From: Byssochlamys sp. IMV 00236
Taxonomy: Eukaryota > Ascomycota > Eurotiomycetes > Eurotiales > Thermoascaceae
Assembly: GCA_001931875.2 (NCBI GenBank)
Contig: MSJH02000830.1
Span: forward strand, 248,001-312,000
Reading direction: 5' to 3'
DNA length: 64,000 bases
Below, one piece after another: positions 12,578-25,073 of the stretch (positions are counted from its first letter, which is position 1; the number at the start of each line of letters is the position of its first letter). The notes beneath the pieces were generated by a model, which was not told the DNA's origin, searched no databases, and saw only the letters and a list, made by a program, of their open reading frames with translations. The position numbers were made by a program, and so were the translations under genes.

Positions 12578-13766
12578 GGTAACGGGCAAGGAAGGGGAAA
12601 CCAAGGGATAAAAGAGAATGAAACCAAAGGGGGAACGAGAGAAATCAAATGAGATATGATGGAGAGTCGGCAGTGGCTGGATGGAGGCAGGACGAGGTTG
12701 AAATGAAGAGGCGCGTCCGGACAGTTCTAATTATTAGTTTGAAGCTGCTCTGGTCTTTTGCAGAGGCGCGCTTTCCCGTGGCGAGACCGGAGGCTGGGCG
12801 GTGGCTGGTGCTGTGTGTGGCTGGTGCTCAGGAGAAGTACTTTACTATGTATGTACATGTACATACATTATTATTATGATTAGTTACTCCTGTACTGAAT
12901 TAATCATGGCCTTGTTTCCTGTTTAATAATGTCTCTTGGCAGCCTGTTAGTTAGTTATGATAGAATAATCATCAGCAGTAGTTAATTCACCACGAGGGGA
13001 GTCCAGCTTCAACGGTTAGTTAACTAGGTACCTAGGTAGCTGGCAAGTCATTTTCTTTTCTTCTAACTAAATGCTAGTTACCAGATACAGATCATACAAT
13101 AATAATAATAATTATAATATATCAGCCGTGCCCTATTAATCTTCTTTGCTGTCGCCTCCCTCTACGCTCGGTCCAAACGACGTTCTGCTACACCAAAACC
13201 CCACCAGCAAAGTCACGGCCACTGTCCTTGTCCGCAGCACCCCATCCAAGTTTCAGGACAGCGCCAGAGACTACGCAACTTCACTTTCCCCGAGCTGCCA
13301 GACAACCATCTCTCTTGATGTGCCCTCCTCTCTGTCCCATGCCAGGACGATTGAGCTGAGCTCGACTGTTGACCGTACTTCCATCCTGGTCGTCCAGTTC
13401 CCGTTCGGCTCTCGACTTCTCCGCCCCTGGCCGTCCTCCGTGGCACCGTTAGTATCTGTGCTCACTGCCAGGATTATCGACGCCTCCTCCGTTTCTGTTC
13501 CTTCTTTCTCTCATCCCCCTCCCCCTCCCTGAGTCCTCTGTGAATCGGGCTCTCTTTGCAACAGCCCAGGGAAAAGCAGAGGAAGATTACCAGAGACCGC
13601 GGTGGTGATCTACGATTCTCCGCCCGCCGAAGTCTGACCATCTATAGGGAGTTTGTAGCCGGAATCCAGAGCTGTCTCTTGCCTGCTGCACATTGACCTC
13701 TTCCATCCTCCTTATATCGGTCTCATCCCACTACCTCTCGGGGTTGTATTCCCTCAGCTGGTCACT
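12578..13766. promoter_or_regulatory. divergent promoter region, SPT6 / mkkB
   Basis: 1189 bp between two head-to-head starts. It contains AT-rich patches, including an AATAATAATAATAATTATAATATAT run near 13100-13125, and then a pyrimidine-rich stretch from about 13150 to 13760 that probably is the long 5' leader of mkkB. An open frame at 13146-13532 in that leader has biased Ser/Pro/Leu composition and no family similarity. I do not call it a gene. Confidence 0.55.
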
Positions 13767-15558
13767 ATGACGGACCCATTCAAAGCGCGAACGCTGAAGC
13801 GTAAGAATGTGAAGGGTCTGGCCCTGAATGCAACTCCCAAAGCCGCCTCCAAACCGTCAGACGGTGATGCGCAGATTCCGGGCGCCATCGGAAATCTGGA
13901 TAGTCACCGGACAGATACTCTCGAGATCGGACTGGAATTCAAATTGGATCTGCGCAGCGAGGACTTGGTCCCCCTGAAGGAAGTGGGTGCGGGAAATGGT
14001 GGCACGGTCTCGAAAGTGATGCACGCTTCCACCAAGGTCGTAATGGCCAGAAAGGTAGCTAGCTCCCTTGGACCTGGATCTTGCGGATGGTTTATGGCTT
14101 TTCAAGTGGCTGACCTGTGATGTTCTCGATGTAGATCATCCGCGTCGATGCGAAAGAGAACGTGCGGAAACAGATTTTGCGAGAACTTCAAGTGGGCCAC
14201 GACTGTAACTCGCCATATATTGTCACATTCTACGGCGCTTTCCAGAACGAGGCCAGGGATATCGTCTTATGTATGGAATATATGGACTGTGGGTAGGTTG
14301 GCGACCTCTGGTCTCTCAAGAGACCTTGATACAGTGCGGCTGACGCTGACTTTGACAAGCTCTCTAGACCGGATTTCCAAGGACTTCGGGCCTGTCCGCG
14401 TTGATGTCCTGGGCAAGATCACGGAGTCCATATTAGCAGGCTTAGTCTACCTTTACGAGACACACCGCATCATGCATAGAGACATCAAGCCGTCCAACGT
14501 ACTGGTCAATTCCCGCGGGAACATCAAACTCTGCGACTTCGGAGTTGCTACGGAGACAGTTAACTCGATTGCTGATACCTTTGTCGGCACATCGACTTAC
14601 ATGGCGCCGGAACGGATCCAGGGAGGTGCTTATACAGTGCGTTCTGACGTGTGGAGCGTTGGTTTGACTGTAATGGAGCTGGCTGTGGGACGTTTTCCGT
14701 TCGATGCAAGCGACTCGTCTGCTGGAGACAGAGCAAGTGCTGGCCCGATGGGTATATTGGATCTGCTTCAGCAGATCGTCCATGAGCCCGCGCCCAAGCT
14801 GCCGAAGAGCGACGCCTTCCCCCAGATTCTACATGATTTTGTCGCCAAATGCCTATTGAAGAAACCCGAGGAGAGACCGACTCCCCGGGAACTCTATGTA
14901 AGTTTACCGTATGCATACTCTACTGGCCCATGTCCCTAACATATGTGAACAGGATAAGGATGCTTTTCTGCAGGCAGCAAAGCGGACCCCGGTTGACCTC
15001 CAGGAATGGGCTGTCAGTATGATGGAAAAACATAACAGGAAGTCTTATCTTGCTCCACCTGCACCGAAGTCACTCAACCGGGATGGGTCTAGAAATTCAA
15101 GCTCTACACCGAAGCCTCCAGGTGCAACGACCGGCACATCTTCCCATCCACCGTCACATCCTACCCCCACCTCTGGCGACATCCCGCTCAACATTGCGAG
15201 CGAGTCTTCTGCAAATGGATACTACAATTCCGATCCCGCGTCCGCTCCTAATTCGATGAAGTCAACTCGTGCTGCTCTGGAACACTTGTCGCTCGAAACT
15301 CGTGATAGCCACGGCAGTCACACCGGTCGTTCATCTCGCTCCTATCGGGGTGATGCTCTTTCTGCTGAATCCCCTTCGCGTCCTAATCTGGGTTCTCGAT
15401 CATCAAGCTCTCATAGCCCATCTGCATCGTCGGGATTGCACGCTGCGATGCTCCCGACGCGAGCTGCGCAGAACGCATCATTTCCCGTGCCCCTGGCATC
15501 CACAGGCGGATCGCTGAGAGACCATTCAGGGCGTACCCGTGGTGAAAACGCGGCTTAA
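13767..15558 (+). CDS. mkkB: MAP kinase kinase, Ste7 type (pheromone/development module)
   Basis: Four exons: 13767-14054, 14135-14292, 14360-14897 and 14953-15558, 529 aa. Kinase landmarks: glycine loop GAGNGG (74-79), catalytic lysine in VMARK (K96), HRDIKPSN (about 187), DFG in LCDFGVA and an APE motif. The activation loop [16 protein letters not shown] carries the MAPKK SxxxT phospho-acceptor pair. [10 protein letters not shown] and [13 protein letters not shown] match the Ste7/Fuz7/MkkB class rather than the cell-wall (Mkk1/MkkA) or osmotic (Pbs2) classes. In Aspergillus this kinase sits between SteC and MpkB and governs sexual development, hyphal fusion and secondary metabolism. The 150-residue C-terminal tail is Ser/Pro-rich and probably disordered. 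The pseudo-frame around 14283-14360 is intron. Confidence 0.92.
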
Positions 15559-17010
15559 ACCCTAGTCATCGCTAAGCATAGTTTATAAACAATGTGTTCA
15601 TCGACACGCAGGATGTAGTGACGATACACCGTACGGAAGGTGAGCTAAACGTGCATATAACTGGTCTATCCTTGGTTTGATACGGCGCTCATGTTATTTT
15701 TATTCTGAATTGACTTGTCCGGATTTTTTCGCCTTATGAGCTGTCATTTGTTGGTGATACACCCTAGGCGGCGTGTTTGATGGCACTACCTTCTATTATT
15801 TGACGTTGGGGCGTTTTTCCCCCATCCCTTTACAATCATCCTTGGCTTAAAGGCCTTGCTCTCAGATGACTTAGCACTTATGACCATTTCCCTTAGGATA
15901 TGAGCATCGCAAGGCGCCCATCGAATGTCTGTCCCGTGTTCATTTGGCATATTGATTCCTAGACTTCTTGCCATACTTCCCAGATACCAGTCTTTTTGTC
16001 GCTCATCACATGATTCTGTACTTGCCTTTCGGTAGTATATCAGCTGGATTCGCAACGTAAATGTCTATTTATATGTGTGTGGGCATCGTGGAGGTCCTCT
16101 CATGCAGTAGTTTTTGCTGGCTGAGTCTTGTAATCCACGGTAACTTATATATGGAGGATGGAAGGGGAAATGTGGGAGGAGCCTGGGTTTTCGTACAGAT
16201 TATCTAAAAACGAGCATTTTACGATCAAATAAATCCTTATCGAAAGCTTTACATCCTGATGCACAAGCGATATATTTCCCCTAGTCTTGGCCTCCGCCTG
16301 TAGTTGGTGCGTGGTCCTGCAACTGTACTAAGAAAAAAAAATACAGCCATAAGCCCACATATTCCCCTCTAGATCCATATTAAAACTAGATGTGAAAGCA
16401 CAAAATCAACCCCTGTTTTCAGTACCCCCTTTTCTAGCAGGATGTGCCACTGTTAAGGGACACATCATGCTGTTGATAGATGACAGCCAGACATCAATAC
16501 TCGCTTAGAGATTTCTCCTACTTTGATAATAAGCTCTCAATATGCTATTATCTACCAGTTCCGAGTGCTTCAACTATACTATTTAGAAACTAGTGCAAAC
16601 TAGCTCGAAAATCTGAGCCAATAATATTGGGGCGGCTACACTAAACCCAATACGGCAGTGATGAAAATTTCTTTGGCGAGGTTTTTTGCTACACGGCCTG
16701 CCATTGGTCCAGGAGTCAGTGGGGGCTTTTTTACATCATGTTATTGGCCCAGGTCTTTAGTACATGCGCTAATACAGGCCGTCACAGCAAAAAGCCCACC
16801 CGCAGGGGGGTCTGAGCTTGCTGAGATAAGCTTGAATATACTTAGGGAGGTCTAGATCACGTGACGATAGTGAACACCGAGACATCTCAAATTTAGTTAA
16901 GTACTTTGTCTCCTACTGCCTTCGCTTCATTAGCCATTAGTTATGCTATTTATGAAGATTAGGGAATCAACAATTATGCCTCCGGAGCAAATACAATGGT
17001 ATTTCAAACC
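15559..17010. other. long convergent intergenic region (mkkB / methyltransferase)
   Basis: 1452 bp between two 3' ends, unusually long for this window. It is AT-rich with many short stop-broken frames; the longest, an 89-codon - frame at 15786-16055, has no recognisable motif. No repeats with clear ends, tRNA or transposon motifs were seen. Confidence 0.5.
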
Positions 17011-18583
17011 TCATACAGGTCTTCTCCCGTAGACGACATAGCTTTTAATTATGGTAAGCTCATTGTTATGAGGGAGTTCTTGGCGGGCTGCACTCACAAG
17101 TCAAATAAGCCATGGATGTCGGGATTCCGTGCATCGCTTCGAGTCTTAGATGCGAGGATTTTCACCTCTTCCTTCGACCACCCTTCGTACCGCGTCAATA
17201 CCGCCATGGCAGCTGCCTCGAATCCTGTGTCTGCTTGCAGCATGTTCCAGAGTCCGAGTGTTTTCTTGTTAATGACATAAGTCAGTAAACATTTGGCGAA
17301 TCTGCATCAAGAATAAGAAAGTATACACACAAGACGCTTGTCCTTGGGCCACGCTCCCAACGGGACAAGAAACTTCTCAACATGAATATCCACAAATCCG
17401 GCTTCGCGAAACCATCCTTCCAGGTGTGGTCCAGGAGCTGGTTCAACTCCTAGTCTATTGAAAGCTGGGATGGTGAGGTCGTAGTATTGTTGAAGCGACG
17501 TTCCATGAGTCGACCGGTCCTCTGAATGTAATCTGGTGTCCCAATCTTGAAACTCGACCCACCCTCCTGGAGTAACGTTGCTACACGGTTTAGCGGCATA
17601 AAACCTAGCGAGGACTGTTACTCTAACCTGTAGCACTGTCGCAGTAGTCTAGGAAAATCCTTGACAGTCGTTGCCATATAACGTGCATGAATGTAGTCAA
17701 ACTTTTGGTCTCCGTACGCCCAATCATCTTCAAAGTCATCTATGATGAACTTGACATTTGGAGGGACACTTCGTTTATCAATTAGGTGGGTTTTTAGAGA
17801 CCTTTGCGAGGACTGTCCACTTACTAGCTTGGTTGGATAGGGCTTAGATCATTTCCCCAGACCTGTCGCCAAGTAAGTAAAACGATTACCATAAAGTTTC
17901 ATGGGGACAAATCACCTCTGTGGAAGGGAACATATCGGCTACATATCACATATTGCACCGGGTCAGATACGGGAAATACTTTATCGCTCTTTGGATCTTA
18001 CCAAAATCTATGGCCCACACGCCAGTCCCGGTACCCAGATCCAGAACCTTATCCGCTGAATCGCCTATCGGTGCCAGAAAAAGTTTCCGGTCCAGCATTG
18101 TCAACATCATTTCGTGCATTATATCGAGCCGTTCTTTTTCGTCTTCGTCATTTGGAAGTTGGTAGGCTTTGCTCCATGTTAGTGGTGTACCACAATATAA
18201 ATTAAGTTTTTATTTGGCACTCACTGCCATCATGATATGCATGGTAGCGTCTACCGTTTTCGTTGCGGTAGTTCAGAATGGACGACGTGACGGACGCGGT
18301 GAAAGTAGTCCTAGGACATATGTTAGCGTCTTAATATTTTAGACATAGATAAAGCTCTCCGACAGTTCGTCTCCATAAGTAGAGTCATTTTCAGTAGCCT
18401 GTAGCGAATCAATTAGAAATCATGGTGGCTATCACAAGGGCTAGGAGTAACACAAACCCTGTCATCAACCTCGACATTAACCGTTGTAGGTGCTGGGTTG
18501 GCAGGCCTGGGAGATGTAGCCCTGGGAGACGTAGCCCTGGGAGACGTGGCCCTGGCAGGCGTAGCTCTGGGAGATGTAGCCAT
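17011..18583 (-). CDS. LaeA-like SAM-dependent methyltransferase, ten exons
   Basis: Exons 18583-18458, 18398-18364, 18310-18225, 18166-18002, 17938-17916, 17862-17825, 17768-17628, 17580-17331, 17264-17098 and 17041-17011 join in phase to 353 aa. Residues 1-42 are a repetitive Ser-Pro-Arg-Ala-Thr tail ending VNVEVDDR. Then come STYGDEL and SSILNYRNENGRRYHAYHDG, SAM motif I LDLGTGTGVWAIDF (124-137), GNDLSPIQPSYVPPNV, FEDDWAYGDQKFDYIHARY, NVTPGGWVEFQDW and the terminal VVYGRRPV. This series is the signature of fungal class I methyltransferases of the LaeA-like (Llm) group, many linked to secondary metabolism or development; the substrate is unknown. The second intron uses a weak donor (GTCGGA), chosen because it alone keeps frame. 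No biosynthetic genes flank it. It is a complete gene, not a fragment, if splicing is as modelled. Confidence 0.82.
18506..18580. repeat. five 15-bp tandem units coding Ser-Pro-Arg-Ala-Thr repeats
   Basis: Units at 18506, 18521, 18536, 18551 and 18566, consensus CCTGGGAGAYGTAGC on the + strand, with one to four differences each. They lie inside exon 1 of the methyltransferase and encode the N-terminal SPRAT repeats. A period of 15 bp preserves frame, so copy number can vary without breaking the gene. Confidence 0.9.
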
Positions 18584-21187
18584 CTCTCTCACGATGCGCA
18601 AAGGCACTCTTCTAGACTTTGCAATTGGACAGGGAGGGGAGGAATAGTATAAAGCTCTCCAAAAGTGCAACCTGAGAAAATAGATACGATGCAGGGACCG
18701 CTAGGACGAGGGTTATGAGAACAGAAAAACCACTGAACCTGGACCCGACGCAAAAGAACTGACGAGGCTATATAGAACCAGCAGACGCTCTGCACTAGGA
18801 AAATAGACCAGTAGTCGTTGATGATACTGATAAAAAGTGTCAATGTGATCTACATGATCACTAGAAAAGAAAAGAAAACAGACAGCGCGCTTGATCTAAC
18901 TAGCCAGTGATAGGACGCACGGAAGAATGGCAGGGAATTCCGGCCGCCGCGTCCGGCTGTAAATGCAGCGTGCGTGCATCTGGCGAGAACAATTCTGCGG
19001 CGCAGTTCCTATCTGATGCATGGGCGTGTGGAGCAAGGTTCTTGTTTCGGTAGCGTACTGCTGTAGTATCCCCTTCCAGACCATCTGAGAAGCGGGAAGC
19101 AGCAGGGTATACCTGCGCCTTCGGGAAAAGATGATCTCATAATTCGATATATATAAAAACCTGACTCGAGCATTCTTGTGTGGAAGCATGCCGCAGAAAG
19201 AGGAACTCGGCCGACAAGGGTTGGATACGCCGTTGGAGACGGCCTCAGAAATCAAGAAGTATTGTTTCTTTCAGACGTCCCCCACTTTCTAGTTCTCTTG
19301 ATAGATAGCCGTAGAGACTTTGATTTCCCCGGCTCTTGATCGCACTATGACCCATTAATGCCATCTGCCTAAATGACAGGGCGGTATTGTCATTGGCGAC
19401 GGAGATGCCGCCCCAGAGTCGTGGAGATGCGAACATGCTAGTGACTGCCGTGGTTACATTTCGGTGAGTTTAGTAAAACCAGGCGAACAAAGAGGGCCTT
19501 TGTTTCTGGAGTTGTGGATCTGGTTGTGGAGGATCCTATCGAGGAACCGTTGGTTCGAAGACAGTCTAGATGAGTTGACTAGTATTGTGCAGAGCAGAGG
19601 CCGGAGAGCCTTCGAAGTCCGAAGATGCAGCCTCCTAAAGACGGATAATGTCTCAGAATTGAGACTCTCGACACCGGTGCACGCAGGCGTCCAAGATCTG
19701 CAGGGCCTTTAGCCTGGTTTGTGCACTGCTGCGTAGTGACAGATAGCTTATGATTGAACTCGACGATGCGTCGGCAGAGAAACCGTAAGGAGGAGGCACA
19801 TCGGTCCTCGGTAACTTTAGTGAAGCTAGGAGCGATATTATTGCCAACATCGTGTGATGTGCTCAGATAGCTCCTTTGAATAAAGCCCCCAAAGCCGGTG
19901 CTTGCATGTCGGACTAGGCCCATGTCAGTTTAAGCTCGCCCACTGAGCACACCATATAAGAACAGCTGCAGCAACACCTGGCTCGTCCGAAGCCACCTTC
20001 TACCATCGGTATGGACGATAGTAACGATGAGACGATCTGGATCTTCTCCATGACTTGAAAATATTCTGTCTTGATGGATGTTACTGTCGGCTTGCTCTAG
20101 AGGAATTAGTGCGCTGGCGTCGTCGTCATCGTCGTCAAAAGTACCGGCAGCACTTCTTAGATGGAAGATCCACGGAAATGTAGATCTGCATCATTGGGAT
20201 AATGTGATCTCTGTCCATTAATTTCTATTCAGCTTGGTCCGTGAAGAAAAGTAAGAACGGTCAGGATTTTTGGTTTTGTTCACGAACAGAAGGATCTGAA
20301 ATTCTGAATGAGCCCTGACATTGCACTACTCGAGCATCACGATGAATGCCCCCTGTCTTAAAGGAGTCTTCACCTTGTCATTGGAAGATGTCGTGTCTGA
20401 CCCCGCGTGGTGAGCGGCAAATCCAGCACTGCACGAGGCCAGCAACTACTAGTGAGTTAGTCGGCGCTTACGGTCTCCCACTCAGGCGATATTATTATCA
20501 GCAGCCCATCAAGTTGATTGCCCACATTGGTCACAATTAATTATGATCAAATCCATGTGATGTTCCAGACAGGGTGTCCGTTGGGCAACTTGCTAGGGGC
20601 ATCGGTTCGAGGCCGGGAATCTCCGCTCGCGTCTACTACACCCTTGGCAAATACAGTCGAAGACACTCGATAACGCCATAGGCGTTCCAATCAAATAATG
20701 ACTGCATAACAGAACGTGTGGGCCATGCACGGGCAAAACGCTCAGTGAAGGAATTTCTAGCACTCGTATGTAGTTGTGGACCAATGGTCAGTCGCTCAGT
20801 GGGGATATAATCGACCATTCTATTGATGTAGATAGCTGAAAAGACAAAGGGAGAGGAGCGAAGATCCACCAGGACATACTCAAATTTGTTGCCTACGGAG
20901 TTCGAGTCTCGCCTCGAATCACCGGAGAGCGATAATGTAACTAGTGTTCATACTAAAAGTGAAAGCGAAGGGAGACTGCAACCACAGAGCTGACGACACG
21001 CCGTCGAATCATGATCAGAAATAGTAGAAATTACGAACCCCGGAAAGATGGTGCATCAAGCCCAATAACAACACCGAACCGCGCTGGCTTGCATCAGCTC
21101 AGGCGACGCTCTTAGTGAAAGATCGCCAATAGCAGACCCCATTGAACCGCAGAGGACAATCTGATCGGGCAAAGAAGACAGGACACT
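18584..21187. other. gene-poor 2.6-kb region
   Basis: This is the longest stretch without a supported gene. Several adjacent - strand frames (19923-19579, 19850-19653, 19436-19245, 19255-18896) have fairly protein-like composition but are broken by stops and shifts. I could not join them with convincing splice sites or recognise a family. They may be a decayed gene or chance. No terminal repeats or transposase motifs were seen. Confidence 0.45.
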
Positions 21188-23885
21188 TCAGGATAAAGCC
21201 ATCACTCCTGATTGCTTTTCGTTCTCGTATTCTTGGTCGCTAGCGCAGAGAATGTCATACTCCTCGTCAGTAAAATAACCATTGTCACTATCATCGCCAT
21301 CGAGGGTCAAATGCTCCACGTCTTCAACAAGATCGTGCTCATCCATATTAGACAGGGACGGGGCTACCGGAGCTGCCGGACCAGAAGCCATGGCTTCATG
21401 AGAGCTCGTCACAGGGGATTCCTTGTCGAGCCTTGGAAAGATCATGGCACTCTCATGAATGTCATTTTCTTTTCTGGAAGTATCCTCAGACTGTTCCTCT
21501 CGCTTCGTCTCTCCAGTTTCTGCAGTTTCCACCGGAGCAGATCGGGAAACTTCAGAGCTCACGCTAATATCACACCAGAGTCTATGTCCGAAGGGTGTGC
21601 CGTCAGGAAGCTTGAGACGCCAATAAGAGATAGCAGTACCCTCACGGCGGGGTGCTCTAAGTGTCACAGTGAAGTCAGCTGAAGACCCTGGCATGACTTG
21701 GTCGGAGATCTGGTTGCTCTCCATGGCATCCTTAATGGACCCGAGACCGGAGGGGGCATTGGTATCCACGTTGAACATGGAGTCACCACCGACAAAGTGA
21801 ACGCTGCAACCGGAAGGCCATGCGAGGGGCCCAGGGTTATGCAATGTCCACGTTTGCTGAATGACTTGGTTAGGTGCAACCTTGCTGCCGTCGGACACTG
21901 TGTCCCGAATGAATAAGGCATGAAATTCGGCATCCCCTGGTGAAGGCTCTGGGGTAGATGTAATCTGCTCCTCGTGAGTTGAATTTTTGGGTTCAACCGT
22001 TGCATTTTCGTCATGTTCGGCTACACTGAGCTTCTCCTTCGCGTGTAGTTCAGTCTGTACCTCGGAGATGGCATGGCTCCGATCGGCATCCATACTGAAA
22101 ACTGGTACTGTCGGTTTAATGTCGTCGCCCATCTTAAGAACGTTTCCACAGGCTCCGTCATCACCAAATGTACTGACAGTAACACTGCGTACAGGCGTCC
22201 TGAATTTAATCAAAGGATGGGTCCGGTTATGGCTGTTTGTCGGAAGAGCCTCACAAGCAGCGCAGAAATCGGTGTCGTGGCACACTGCACATTTGTAGCG
22301 GACACCTGTAATGTATGTTGCAGAAGGCTTGTCCTTGCAAAGTGGACCATCACAGAAAATGCCGTAATGAACTTCCTGGCTTGTTGATGGCTCAGCAATT
22401 TCTCCGTATATGGGAACAAACCGATGGCCAGGGTGATTCAGGGGAGCATCCCTGGCACACTCCCAACAGTAGTCCCAGTCGGGGCATGTTAGGCACTTAT
22501 GGCGGACGCCCATAATGCGCTGCGATATGTTAGCCCGTAACACCTAAACGTAGTACATAGACCTTACCTTGTCACAACCATCACAGATGGCTGCATGGGC
22601 ATGCTGACGGCCTGGGCGACACTTGGCCAGAACCAAATTCTTCAAGCAGAACTTCTGCTCACGGATCAGAGAGAAAATGTGAGCAGGGTTATGGCCGTGA
22701 GAATCTTTGAGTAGACATGTCAGGCAAAGATCATAATCTTCGCAATCTTCACAAGACACCATCTTAGCCTCGTCAAATTCTGCGGTAGAGTCAGTAATTG
22801 GAATTTTCACTGCCACTGGATGCAAGGCTAACCTTTGAAACACGCATTGCAAGTACGGGCACTCGTATCTTGCAGCGTCTCCGACGAAGCAAGGATAGGC
22901 TCAGTCGCCCTCGAAGTAAACTCTGGTGCCGGAGCTGAGACAGACTCGGAGCTCTCTTCTTTCGGTTCCACCTCAACTTCGGTCTTGCGAGGAGCTATGG
23001 TCTCGGTCGTACTGTTGGTCACGATACCATCCTTGACAAAGCGCTTAATCAACCAATGGTCATCTCCGTTGCAGGAAACGCCCGCGTCGACACACTGCTG
23101 GCATATATCATAGTCACCGTCGTCACAGATGCTACAGTGGTAGTGTTCATTTGGAATGGACTGGCCGCAGCTGTTACAATCGATACAGAAGGCCCCATTG
23201 GCGGAATTGTGAGAGGGCACTAGAACCGGATGGCTGCGTGTATCCTGGCCAAGTGTAAAAACCCGATAGCGCAACTGTGGCTGATCAGATCCTTTATGGA
23301 ATAACTGTGCAGATGGACCGATGAGGGCCTCGCTCTTGTTCAAGTCGCCTGTGGTCGCAGGAAGAAACCTCGGATTGGCTGCCACGGGAGGCAGAATTTC
23401 AGACTTCACCTGGGAAATCAGGTCCGGCCCCGAAGGGATATTCTCCGCGTCTTTGTGCTGCACAAGGCTGCTTATTTCAGCGACCTGGGGCGTAGCAGCA
23501 GCGGTTTCTGATCCATTGACAAAGACAGTTCTAATACGGAGCTTGAGTTTAGCTTTAGCAGCACGGTAGAGCTGCTTATATACTGCAGGATCCTCGCTAT
23601 CGAGGCGGACATAACAGGCGGCACTATCGGAATAGCGTTCGAAAGCGACGTCCACGTCCGACGGGATCGAAAGAAGTTCGCGCATCTATCGGGTCGAATA
23701 CGTCAGTATACGAGACTGGAGCTTCAGCCGGAGCTGTGACTCGAACGCACCTTCTGCGGGAATACACGAGCTCCGAGGTCTCGTAGAGGGATCTTAAAAC
23801 GCCTACTGGTGAGACTATAGAGAACTTTGACCGTAATCAAAGTGTCCGGCCCCACAGGGGTCGTTGTAGGCAGGGGAGTAGCCAT
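21188..23885 (-). CDS. nbr1: NBR1-type selective autophagy receptor (PB1-like, four ZZ, FW domain)
   Basis: Exons 23885-23751, 23685-22833, 22779-22568 and 22519-21188 (phases 0, 1, 0), 843 aa. Residues about 17-105 form a PB1-like fold (ITVKVLYSLTSRRFKIP; an acidic/basic cluster later). Four ZZ zinc fingers follow: about 205-255 (FCIDCNSCGQ, CSICDDGDYDIC), 325-365 (CNACFKEFDEAK, CEDCEDYDLC), 395-445 (ICDGCDKRIMGVRHKC) and 455-505 (YKCAVCHDTDFC). The FW/Nbr1 immunoglobulin-like domain is at about 598-716 (QTWTLHNPGPLAWPSGC, WRLKLPDGTPFG). The C-terminus has EEYDILCAS, an Atg8-interacting motif (Y821, L824) in an acidic context. NBR1 receptors link cargo to autophagy or, in fission yeast, carry hydrolases to vacuoles through ESCRT. 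Introns split fingers two and three, so the shorter frame starting near 22543 is not a gene on its own. Confidence 0.9.
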
Positions 23886-25073
23886 GATGTGAATCGTCGT
23901 TTATGTTGCGTAGTATGCTGCGGACGGCGGTGTACAGCTCCTTATAGATAAGGGTGCTACACCAGATAAGATGGAGAAGGTTCCACGCGACAAGAGCACT
24001 CCGGACTAGCCGGAGAGAGGGGATTAATCAACAGAAATACCAGAACGCGGATGAAGCAAAGAGAAAAGATGGTAAAGGTGATGAACGGCAGAGGATGGAC
24101 GAAGGGAGGATGAGGAGACGATGAGGTAGGAGAGTGAGTGTCTGGCAGTTAGGTTACTGCTGCGTATTATAAGGGCTAGGCAGCGCCCATGGGATGAGGT
24201 GACCGCCTTCCGCCTTCGGCGCATCATTCCGTGGCGAATTGCGAAGAGGACGGAGTAAGCCGTCAGATCTGCTTCAACTTAATACTTCACATCTAGACCT
24301 GGGGTAGCGGCATATTCGATGGGAAATTTACGATCTGATAAGGCCCCTTGAGATGCAACTATCCGGAGGTAATTTCAGACACAGACCTCAAATCAGGAAA
24401 ACGCGGCTGATGACAACTAGTTACAGTACAGTTCTACGGAACCGTCTACAGTACAGCCTGACATTCTATTCTGCTCCTGAAACTCATGTTTTGAGTTTTT
24501 GGACGCCAGAAGAAAACTTTGTGCACGACCAAACTGGCTATCATTACTACGTCACAGATGCATAAAGAAGCATGAATGACTTTTATTCACCTTCGCTCCG
24601 CATGTGCAAAAAAAAAGGTGCACGAACTCAGCTCATCCAGCAGTACTAAAACAACATTTGGAGAGACAAGAAATAACCCCATAGCAGGATGGAGTAGGAA
24701 GGGGAGGGGGGAGTAGCCCATCAGGAACCGGTTGAAGAACTGGGTGACGAGATAGATAAAGGAAGGAAAAGATGGGACAACCGGCTCCTCAGTCGACTAC
24801 ACACAATACGCGTCCAAGGAAAGGAAGAGAGTAAGCGCTGAAATGTATAGAGAAGCATGACGTGACGAAGATAAATAGGCATGATAAAGGTGATAAGCGC
24901 AGCCCGGCAACTAGACGCGATATAAGGAGGCGGAATCTAACAGCCGGTTCCCCCACAACTTCAGAAGAACGAGAATGGCATAAAATATGTGGCAAGATAT
25001 AGCACCTGCACGAAGGAGAGAATGCCCCCCTAAGATGGGGTAGACGGTAAATATGATCTTCGTCAATCCTGAC
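23886..25073. other. intergenic, nbr1 promoter and Barentsz-like 3' region
   Basis: 1188 bp. It holds the nbr1 promoter/5' UTR and the 3' UTR of the next gene. Small frames at 24024-24227 and 24353-24565 lack family features. There is an A9 run near 24608. No gene supported. Confidence 0.5.

Noticed and set aside
20880..20945. tRNA-like TTCGAGTCTC word
   Set aside because: The T-arm would have mismatches, and no acceptor stem or A box of the right spacing is present upstream.
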